A stretch of DNA of 64,000 bases, taken from contig NZ_QFWW01000001.1 in assembly GCF_003265345.1 (NCBI RefSeq), positions 432,450-496,449 on the forward strand, given 5' to 3'. Shown here in pieces: positions 44,732 to 51,280 of the stretch. Position numbers and translations under genes: made by a program. Below the pieces are notes generated by a model that was not told where the DNA came from, searched no databases, and worked only from the letters and a program-made list of their open reading frames with translations. Numbering within the stretch: the first letter of the stretch is position 1; each line of letters begins with the position of its first letter. The stretch is from Lentzea terrae. Lineage in GTDB: Bacteria > Actinomycetota > Actinomycetes > Mycobacteriales > Pseudonocardiaceae.

Positions 44732-45829
44732 ATGCACCCGGACGTCGTGGTCGTGGGCGCGGGCATCATCGGGGCCGCGTGCGCCCAGGCTCTCTCCGCG
44801 CGCGGGCTCGACGTCGTCGTCATCGACCGCAGCGGACCGGCGTCGGGCACCAGCGCCGCCGGTGAGGGCAACGTCCTGGTCAGCGACAAGGAGCCGGGCC
44901 CGGAACTGGACCTCGCTCGTGCCAGCCGGGACCTGTGGCCCGCTCTGGCTCTCGACGCCGAGTTGGCCAGAGATGTCGAGTGGGAGGAGAAGGGCGGCCT
45001 GGTCGTCGCGACCACTCCGGACGCCTCCGCGCCGTTGCGGGCCTTCGCAGCCAAGCAACGTGCGGCCGGCATCGACGCGTGCGAGATCACCGCCGAGGAG
45101 GCGCTGGCCCACGAGCCGCACCTCAACCCGGAGATCACCGCGGCGGTCCACTACCTCCAGGACGCGCAGCTCAACCCGGTCAAGGCGACTGTCGCCCTGC
45201 TGCGCGGCATCAGGTTCATCGCCGCCGAGGTGTCCACAACGGACGGCCGTTCGGTCACCACGTCCGACGGTGTGATCAGCTGTGGCGCCGTCGTCAACGC
45301 CACCGGCCCGTGGGCGCGCAACTTCGGCGTCAACGTGCTCCCCCGGCGCGGCGTCGTGCTGGTCACGACCCCGATCCCCGGCACGATCCGGCACAAGGTC
45401 TACGACGCGGACTACGTCGGCGCGGTCGCGAGCGGCGACGCCGACCTGCAGACCTCCGGGGTCGTCGAGTCGACCCAGGCGGGCACCGTGCTGATCGGCT
45501 CCAGCCGGCAGCGCAAGGGCTTCGACGACGCGATCGAGAGCAAGGTGCTGAAAGCGTTGGCACTCAAGGCAATCGCGCTCTTCCCGATGCTGGCGGGCGT
45601 CCCGGTCATGCGCGCGTACGGCGGCTTCCGCCCGTACGCGCCGGATCACCTGCCGATCATCGGTCCCGACCCGCGCGTGCCAGGCCTCTGGCACGCCACC
45701 GGCCACGAGGGCGCGGGCGTCGGCCTGGCCCCGGCCACCGGGCGGTTGCTCGCCGACCTGCTCACCGGCGGCACCCCGCTCGTCGATCCGCATCCGTTCC
45801 GCGTCGACCGCCAGGGGGTGATGGTGTGA
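44732..45829 (+). CDS. D-hydroxyproline dehydrogenase, FAD catalytic (beta) subunit
   Basis: The ATG at 44732 follows GGAGGTG; an upstream GTG at 44726 has no ribosome site. The 365-residue protein is a DAO-family flavoprotein with a Rossmann start VVVVGAGIIGAACAQALSARGLDVVVIDR, a GPWARNFGV motif and the C-terminal GHEGAGVGLAPATGRLLADLL. It resembles LhpB/HcnC-type subunits of heteromeric amino-acid dehydrogenases. With the next two genes it forms the three-subunit D-4-hydroxyproline dehydrogenase that makes pyrroline-4-hydroxy-2-carboxylate and passes electrons to the membrane chain. A GTGA overlap leads into the next gene. Confidence 0.86.
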   Translation: MHPDVVVVGAGIIGAACAQALSARGLDVVVIDRSGPASGTSAAGEGNVLVSDKEPGPELDLARASRDLWPALALDAELARDVEWEEKGGLVVATTPDASAPLRAFAAKQRAAGIDACEITAEEALAHEPHLNPEITAAVHYLQDAQLNPVKATVALLRGIRFIAAEVSTTDGRSVTTSDGVISCGAVVNATGPWARNFGVNVLPRRGVVLVTTPIPGTIRHKVYDADYVGAVASGDADLQTSGVVESTQAGTVLIGSSRQRKGFDDAIESKVLKALALKAIALFPMLAGVPVMRAYGGFRPYAPDHLPIIGPDPRVPGLWHATGHEGAGVGLAPATGRLLADLLTGGTPLVDPHPFRVDRQGVMV

Positions 45830-46008
45830 AGGTGACCTTCAACGGGCTGCCGCACGAGGTCGCGCACGTCGCGGAACTGTTGCCGGGGCGGTACTTCTGC
45901 GGCATCGGGGTGTGCTTCGGGTGCGTCGCGGAGATCAACGGCGTGCCCGAGGTCCGCGCGTGCCGCCACCAGCTGCGGGACGGCGACGTAATCAGGACGA
46001 AACCATGA
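45826..46008 (+). CDS. D-hydroxyproline dehydrogenase, [2Fe-2S] small (gamma) subunit
   Basis: The GTG overlaps the FAD-subunit stop (GTGA). The 60-residue protein is a miniature plant-type ferredoxin: CGIGVCFGC supplies three cluster Cys and ACRHQL the fourth, with a V-x-F start. It matches HcnA/LhpE-like small subunits of heteromeric dehydrogenases that shuttle electrons between flavins. Its own stop overlaps the next start (ATGA). Confidence 0.85.
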   Translation: MKVTFNGLPHEVAHVAELLPGRYFCGIGVCFGCVAEINGVPEVRACRHQLRDGDVIRTKP

Positions 46009-47195
46009 GGGTTGTAGTGGTGGGGGCGGGACCGGCCGGGATGGCTGCCGCGCGGACGGCCGCCGACGCGGGCGCCGAGGTCGTGATGGTCGACGCGGAG
46101 CCAGACGCTGGCGGGCAGTTCCTGCGCGGACGGGCCAGGTTCAGCCACCCCGGTGTCACGCACCTGAAGAACGCGGAAGCCTGGCTCGTCGAAAACCGGA
46201 CACTCCACTTGCGCGGTCCGCAACAGGTGCACTTCGACGCCCTGGTCATCGCCACCGGCGCCTACGACCGCCCCCTCCCCTTCCCCGGCTGGGACGGCCC
46301 CGGCGTCATCACCGCAGGTGCCGCCCAAGCCCTCGCCAAACAAGGCGTCACCCTCGCCGAACGCGTCATCGTCGCCGGCACCGGCCCGTTCCTCCTCCCG
46401 GTGGCCACCGCCCTGAAAGACCTGGGCGCCACCCTGGTCGGCGTCTACGAGGCCTCCTCCCCCACCAGGTGGCTCCGCGAGCCCAAGGCCGTCCTGGCCA
46501 ACCGCCACAAGATCGCCGAACTCGCCCGGTACCGCAACGTCCTGACCCACCTGGAAACCCGCACCGCGGTCATCGCCAAACACGGCAGCCGGGTCACCGT
46601 CGCCAAGCTCGACCGCAACTGGCGCCCGATCAGCCACCGCACCGAGCACGCCGACCTCGTCTGCATCGGCCACGGCTTCCTCCCCCGCACCGACCTCGTG
46701 CCGAACGCCAAGCGCACCAACGACTTCCTGGACGTCGACGAACGCCAGCAGACTTCGATCGCGAACATCTACGCGGCCGGCGAGGTCACCGGCATCGGCG
46801 GCGCGGACCTGGCCGAAGCCGAAGGCGTCATCGCCGGAGCCGCTGCGGCACAACAGGAACCGCCGCCACAAGCACTCGCGGCCGTCCGCAAGGGCCGCCT
46901 GTTCGCCCAGGCCCTGGCCAGAGTGCACGCCGTCCAACCGGGCTGGCGAACGTGGCTCAACCCCGACACCACCGTGTGCCGCTGCGAGAGAGTCAGCCTC
47001 GCCGACCTGACCGAGGCCACCACCATGCGCGAGCTCAAGCTCACCAGCCGGGTCGCGCTGGGCCGCTGCCAGGGCCGCATCTGCGCCCGCAACGCCGCCG
47101 AGCTCACCGGTGTCCCGTTCGACGGCCAGCGCCGCGTCATCGCGGTCCCGATCCCCCTCGGCGAACTCGCCCGACTCCCGGAGGAAGACTCATGA
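46005..47195 (+). CDS. D-hydroxyproline dehydrogenase, FAD/NAD(P) (alpha) subunit
   Basis: The 396-residue protein starts at an ATG overlapping the ferredoxin stop. It has a GxGxxG FAD motif (VVVVGAGPAGMAAARTAADAG), a second Rossmann motif VIVAGTGPFLLPVATALKDLGA, and a NIYAAGEVTGIGGADLAEAEG flavin-tail motif. A C-terminal Cys-rich BFD-like domain (TVCRCERVSLADL and GRCQGRICARN) binds a [2Fe-2S] cluster. This matches HcnB/LhpF-type subunits. It probably transfers electrons from the FAD subunit to acceptors. The next gene overlaps by ATGA. Confidence 0.85.
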   Translation: MRVVVVGAGPAGMAAARTAADAGAEVVMVDAEPDAGGQFLRGRARFSHPGVTHLKNAEAWLVENRTLHLRGPQQVHFDALVIATGAYDRPLPFPGWDGPGVITAGAAQALAKQGVTLAERVIVAGTGPFLLPVATALKDLGATLVGVYEASSPTRWLREPKAVLANRHKIAELARYRNVLTHLETRTAVIAKHGSRVTVAKLDRNWRPISHRTEHADLVCIGHGFLPRTDLVPNAKRTNDFLDVDERQQTSIANIYAAGEVTGIGGADLAEAEGVIAGAAAAQQEPPPQALAAVRKGRLFAQALARVHAVQPGWRTWLNPDTTVCRCERVSLADLTEATTMRELKLTSRVALGRCQGRICARNAAELTGVPFDGQRRVIAVPIPLGELARLPEEDS

Positions 47196-48085
47196 CCGAA
47201 CGCCTCGACGGCGTCATCGTCGCCACCGCACTCCCGTACGCCGAGGACCCCAAGGCACCCGCCGGCCTCCGCCCCGACCTGGACAAGCTCGCCGAGCACT
47301 GCCAGTGGGTCGTCGAGAACGGCTGCCGCGGCGTGGGCCCCAACGGTTCGCTCGGCGAGTACTCGTCGCTCACCGACGCGGAACGCCGCGAGGTCGCCCA
47401 GACCGCGATCGCCGCCGTGAAGGGGCGCGGTATCGCCGTCATCGGCGTGCACGGCGTCGGCGCACACCAGGCCCGCCACTGGGCCGAACTCGCGGCCGAG
47501 GACGGCGCGGACGGCGTGCTGTGCCTGCCCCCGACGATGTACCGGGCCAACCGGACCGAGGTCGTGCACCACTTCCGCGAGGTCGCCAAGGCCGGGCTGC
47601 CGATCATGGTCTACAACAACCCGATCGACACCAAGGTCGACCTGACCCCGGAGCTGATCGCGGAGCTGGGCCAGATCGAGCACGTCGTGGCGGTGAAGGA
47701 GTTCTCCGGCGACGTCCGCAGGGTCCTGGAGATCAAGGCCGCCGCCCCGCACCTCACCGTCGTGGCCGGCGCCGACGACGTGGTGCTGGAGAGCCTCCTG
47801 ATGGGTGCCACCGGCTGGTTCGCGGGCTACCCCAACGTGTTCCCGGCCGAGTGCACCGAACTGTTCGAGCTGGCGCTGCAGGGCAAGCTCGACGAGGCCC
47901 GCACGATGTACGAACGCCTCGTGCCCGCGTTCCGCTGGGACTCGCGCACCGAGTTCGTCCAGGCGATCAAGCACTCGATGGACTTCGTCGGCCGCTACGG
48001 CGGTCCGTGCAGGCCTCCGCGCGGACCGCTGAGCCCGGAACAGCGCGCCCAGGTCGACGCCGACATGAAGCTGGCCACCTCATGA
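47192..48085 (+). CDS. DapA-family deaminase (pyrroline-4-hydroxy-2-carboxylate deaminase type)
   Basis: The 297-residue protein is a dihydrodipicolinate-synthase-like TIM barrel: GVGPNGSLGEYSSLTDAERREV is the substrate loop (in DapA GTTGE), IMVYNNP carries the Tyr and VAVKEFSGD the Schiff-base Lys near residue 170. In hydroxyproline clusters this enzyme deaminates and dehydrates pyrroline-4-hydroxy-2-carboxylate to alpha-ketoglutarate semialdehyde. It overlaps both neighbours by 4 bases, which ties it to the pathway. Confidence 0.87.
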   Translation: MTERLDGVIVATALPYAEDPKAPAGLRPDLDKLAEHCQWVVENGCRGVGPNGSLGEYSSLTDAERREVAQTAIAAVKGRGIAVIGVHGVGAHQARHWAELAAEDGADGVLCLPPTMYRANRTEVVHHFREVAKAGLPIMVYNNPIDTKVDLTPELIAELGQIEHVVAVKEFSGDVRRVLEIKAAAPHLTVVAGADDVVLESLLMGATGWFAGYPNVFPAECTELFELALQGKLDEARTMYERLVPAFRWDSRTEFVQAIKHSMDFVGRYGGPCRPPRGPLSPEQRAQVDADMKLATS

Positions 48086-49074
48086 GGTTCGCCAAGTACT
48101 TCAGCGCGGTCGACTCGCACACCGAGGGCATGCCGACGCGGGTGATCACCGGCGGCGTCGGCGTGATCCCCGGCGAGACCATGGCCGACAAGCGCCTCGA
48201 CTTCATCAAGAACCACGACCACATCCGGCGGCTGCTGGTCAACGAACCGCGCGGCCACGCGGCGATGAGCGGTGCGATCCTGCAGCCGCCAACGCGCCCG
48301 GACGCGGACTGGGGCGTGCTCTACATCGAGGTGTCCGGCTGTCTGCCGATGTGCGGCCACGGCACCATCGGCGTGGCCACGGTCCTGGTCGAGACCGGCA
48401 TGGTCGAGGTGACCGAGCCCGTCACGACCGTCCGGCTCGACACCCCGGCCGGGCTGGTGCTCGCCGACTACGACACGCGCACGAAGCTCGTGACGATCCG
48501 CAACGTCCCGGCGTACGCCCACGAACTGGACGCGGTCGTCGACGTGCCGGGACTCGGCGAGGTCCGCTACGACATGGCGTACGGCGGCAACTTCTACGCC
48601 ATCCTGCCGCTCGACCAGCTCGGCATCCCGTTCGACCGAACCGAGAAGGACCGGATCCTCGCCGCCGGACTGTCCATCATGGACCAGATCAACGCGGTGA
48701 ACCGCCCGGTGCACCCGGTCGACTCGGCGATCGGCGGCTGCAAGCACGTCCAGTTCACCGCGCCCGGCCAGGACGGCGCGCACTCGCGCAACGCGATGGC
48801 GATCCACCCCGGCTGGTTCGACCGTTCACCGTGCGGCACTGGCACTTGCGCGCGCATGGCGCAGTTGCACGCACGCGGCGAGCTCGGAATCGGTGCAGAC
48901 TTCGTCAACGAGTCGTTCATCGGCACGAGGTTCATCGGCCGGTTGCTGGAAGAGGTTCCGCTCGGCGACCGAACGGCCGTCGTGCCCACAGTGGCCGGTC
49001 GCGCGTGGATCACCGGGATGGGCCAGTACCTCCTCGACGCCACCGATCCGTTCCCGGAAGGGTTCTCGCTTTAG
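48082..49074 (+). CDS. 4-Hydroxyproline 2-epimerase (proline racemase family)
   Basis: The 330-residue protein is of the PLP-independent proline racemase family: DSHTEGMPTRVI at the start, the first catalytic Cys in LPMCGHGTIG near residue 91, and the second in DRSPCGTGTCARM near 250. Two Cys flanking the substrate indicate a racemase or epimerase rather than a dehydratase with Thr or Ser. In this context it converts trans-4-hydroxy-L-proline to cis-4-hydroxy-D-proline, the first step. It ends at TAG that belongs to a palindromic element. Confidence 0.9.
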   Translation: MRFAKYFSAVDSHTEGMPTRVITGGVGVIPGETMADKRLDFIKNHDHIRRLLVNEPRGHAAMSGAILQPPTRPDADWGVLYIEVSGCLPMCGHGTIGVATVLVETGMVEVTEPVTTVRLDTPAGLVLADYDTRTKLVTIRNVPAYAHELDAVVDVPGLGEVRYDMAYGGNFYAILPLDQLGIPFDRTEKDRILAAGLSIMDQINAVNRPVHPVDSAIGGCKHVQFTAPGQDGAHSRNAMAIHPGWFDRSPCGTGTCARMAQLHARGELGIGADFVNESFIGTRFIGRLLEEVPLGDRTAVVPTVAGRAWITGMGQYLLDATDPFPEGFSL

Positions 49075-49239
49075 TGCCGTGACCGCCGGCCTTTGCCCCG
49101 TCTTTCGCCGTTCAGACGGGTGCATCCCGGTGCCGTCCCCGCGCCCTCGTACTGGTTGTACAGGGGCGCGGGGACGGTGCCGGGAGGCGCCCTGCTGAGC
49201 GCCGGAAGACGCGGCGAAGGTCGGCGGTCACGGCACTTA
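49072..49239. repeat. Palindromic intergenic element, copy B (168 bp, best conserved)
   Basis: Left end TAGTGCCGTGACCGCC pairs with right end GGCGGTCACGGCACTTA (49223-49239). Arms of about 75 bases are nearly perfectly complementary, including GTGCCGTCCCCGCGCCC and its partner, around a short centre near 49155. The element starts in the epimerase stop codon. A further AGTGCCGTGAC at 49251-49261 repeats the terminus and supplies the next gene's GTG start. Confidence 0.8.
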
Positions 49240-49243
49240 TCGT

Positions 49244-49249
49244 TACGCT
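49244..49249 (+). promoter_or_regulatory. Putative -10 box (TACGCT) of a leaderless transcript
   Basis: The hexamer sits 7 bases before the GTG start of the next HTH gene and just outside the right end of palindromic copy B. Confidence 0.35.
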
Positions 49250-49256
49250 CAGTGCC

Positions 49257-50123
49257 GTGACGACTTCGCCAAGTCTGGAAGCGCTGCTGCGCATCGGACC
49301 GTTCCACTCGGCGCTGCGCGCGGCGATCCGCCGGCGCGGCCTCACCCTGGAACGGCTCCGGCTACGCCTCGCGCAACAGGACGTGGCCGTGGCGCTGTCG
49401 ACGTTGAGCGACTGGCAGCAGGGCCGCGTGCGCCCGATCTCGCCGAAGTCGCTGCGGGCCGTGTCGGTGCTGGAGGAACTGCTGGAGGTGCCGTCCCGCT
49501 CGCTGCTCACGTTGCTGGAGCAGACCGGCCCGAACGGCTGGCCGGACGTCGTGCCCGGCATGATGCCCGGCTTCAACACCAACGACCTGGAGGTCGTCTC
49601 CCGCCACGACAGGGTCTTCGTCGACGCCGACCGGCACGCGTCGCGCATCCACGTGAGCATGGTCGCCCGCGCACGCCAGGACGGCGTCGACAGGTTCTAC
49701 GCGCACTACTTCGGCGACGACTCGGTGCGGACCTCGGACGTCGTGCAGGAGCCCGTGCGCAACTGCCGCGTCGGCCGGTCCGCGCGCAACGAGGCCGAGC
49801 ACGTGACGGTCGACGAGCTGCTGTTCGACCGGAAGCTGAAGGCGGGCGAGACGTGGGTGTTCGAGTTCGTCATCCACGACCCGACCCAGCTCGACAGCTT
49901 CGAGTACGCGCAGGGCGTGCGGTGCTTCCTCGCGCAGAGCCTGATCGAGGTGCACTTCGACCCGGCGGCGCTGCCCAGCGACCCGCACGTCTACCTGCAG
50001 GACTGGGAGGAGAACGAGCCGCACCGGATCATCGACCTGGAGCTGGACCACACCAACTCGGTGCACCACTTCGAGACGAACGTGTCGGTGAACTGGGTCG
50101 GCATCCGCTGGCGCTGGGACTAG
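49257..50123 (+). CDS. XRE-like actinobacterial HTH regulator of unknown role
   Basis: The 288-residue protein starts at GTG. Residues about 15-85 form a divergent HTH (FHSALRAAIRRRGLTLERLRLRLAQQDVAVALSTLSDWQQGRVRPISPKSLRAVSVLEELLEV) in which the last helix is embedded in a long arm. The C-terminal 190 residues are a beta-rich domain (HRIIDLELDHTNSVHHFETNVSVNWVGIRWRWD) seen in actinobacterial proteins of unknown function. It is a cytosolic regulator-like protein with no clear target. Confidence 0.7.
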   Translation: MTTSPSLEALLRIGPFHSALRAAIRRRGLTLERLRLRLAQQDVAVALSTLSDWQQGRVRPISPKSLRAVSVLEELLEVPSRSLLTLLEQTGPNGWPDVVPGMMPGFNTNDLEVVSRHDRVFVDADRHASRIHVSMVARARQDGVDRFYAHYFGDDSVRTSDVVQEPVRNCRVGRSARNEAEHVTVDELLFDRKLKAGETWVFEFVIHDPTQLDSFEYAQGVRCFLAQSLIEVHFDPAALPSDPHVYLQDWEENEPHRIIDLELDHTNSVHHFETNVSVNWVGIRWRWD

Positions 50124-50380
50124 GCGAACTGTGCCGCGCGCCGCGGGAGCGAAACGGGAACGCCCCCTCGTTTCGGCCTGCCCGCCATGCCGAGCAACCA
50201 CGCCCGCACCGCCATCTTGCCGGCCGGCAGGTCGTCCGCCTTGCGCCACGCGCGCACGAGCACGTCGTGCACGACATCCTCGGCTTTGGCTCCATGCACC
50301 CGTATCGCATAGGCCAGCAAGGCCGCGCCGTGCGTCTCCCACAGCGAGCTGATCAGGGCTTCGTCGCGACCGGTGGACAT
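50120..50380 (-). pseudogene. ECF sigma factor remnant (region 2 only)
   Basis: The 86-residue frame retains sigma-70 region 2 (LISSLWETHGAALLAYAIRV, AEDVVHDVLVRAWRKADDL, VRAWLLGMA), including the core-binding and -10-binding helices, but stops within about 20 residues after them. Region 4, required for -35 binding, is missing, and the gene runs into the convergent HTH gene (4-base overlap). It is best seen as a truncated ECF sigma. A region-2-only protein with a regulatory role cannot be excluded. Confidence 0.65.
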
Positions 50381-50509
50381 GACACCAAAAGGTAAAGGTT
50401 GTTTCCTGTTGAGGGAACCTCACCTGCGCCCGGCGACCGGTCAACTGCGGCGAGCGGATGAGCGGTCGGACCGATAGCTTGCGAACACACTTCGGGAAGG
50501 GGATTCCTC

Positions 50510-51241
50510 TTGCTCACCACCGACTTCGTGCCGGGAGCCCCGAACTGGATCGATCTGGGCAGCCCGGATGTCGTTGCCAGCGCGGAGTTCTACGGCCGCG
50601 TGCTCGGCTGGACGCACGTGCCGCTGGGACCGGAAGCCGGTGGCTACGGGTTCTTCCGGCACGAGGAGCGAACGGTCGCGGCGGTCGGGCCGCTGTCCGA
50701 ACCCGCCGCACGCTCGGCGTGGACGATCTACTTCGCCGCACCGGACGCAGACGCCACGGCCCGCGCAACAGCCCAAGCAGGCGGGGAGGTCCGCCTGGAA
50801 CCGTTCGACGTCTTCACGAGCGGGCGGATGGCGCAACTGACGGATCCGCAAGGCGCGGAGTTCGCCGTGTGGCAGGCAGGTGATCTGCTCGGGGTGGACG
50901 CCGTGTCGTCCGAGGGTGCGCTGACGTGGATCGAACTCCACTCCCCCGATGACGCCTCCTTCTACCGCGCGGTGTTCTCGTGGGACGCCGTCACGTTTCC
51001 TGGCGCGCCGGGCGAGTTCGTCCGACCGGCCGGCACGGGAGAAGGCCGCCTGTTCGGTGCTGTCGTCCCGGACCAGGACGCCTACTGGTTGCCGTACTTC
51101 GAGGTCGCCGATCCCGATCACGCCGCAGGTGCGTCCGAGGTGCTCGTCGAGCCCTATGACCTGGACGGCGTGGGCCGGATCGCCGTGCTCGTTGATCCAT
51201 TCGGAGCCCGGTTCGGCGTCATGCGATCTGTTACCTCGTAA
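50510..51241 (+). CDS. Two-domain VOC (glyoxalase/dioxygenase superfamily) protein
   Basis: The 243-residue protein begins at TTG with GAAGGGGA upstream. It carries two VOC domains: residues 1-125 (PNWIDLGSPDVVASAEFYGRVLGWT, DPQGAEFAVWQ) and 130-243 (LTWIELHSPDDASFYRAVFSW, DPFGARFGVMR). These beta-alpha-beta modules bind metal in glyoxalase, fosfomycin-resistance and bleomycin-binding proteins, but the ligands are only partly conserved here. It is a common antibiotic-binding-type fold with no specific assignment. Confidence 0.8.
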   Translation: MLTTDFVPGAPNWIDLGSPDVVASAEFYGRVLGWTHVPLGPEAGGYGFFRHEERTVAAVGPLSEPAARSAWTIYFAAPDADATARATAQAGGEVRLEPFDVFTSGRMAQLTDPQGAEFAVWQAGDLLGVDAVSSEGALTWIELHSPDDASFYRAVFSWDAVTFPGAPGEFVRPAGTGEGRLFGAVVPDQDAYWLPYFEVADPDHAAGASEVLVEPYDLDGVGRIAVLVDPFGARFGVMRSVTS

Positions 51242-51268
51242 AGACTCCCCAAACCGGGAAACGCCAGC

Positions 51269-51274
51269 TAGCGT
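51269..51274 (+). promoter_or_regulatory. Putative -10 box (TAGCGT) of the ABC permease operon
   Basis: The hexamer sits 6 bases before the GTG of the permease gene and the upstream region lacks a ribosome site, suggesting a leaderless three-gene transcript. Confidence 0.4.
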
Positions 51275-51280
51275 GCGCTG

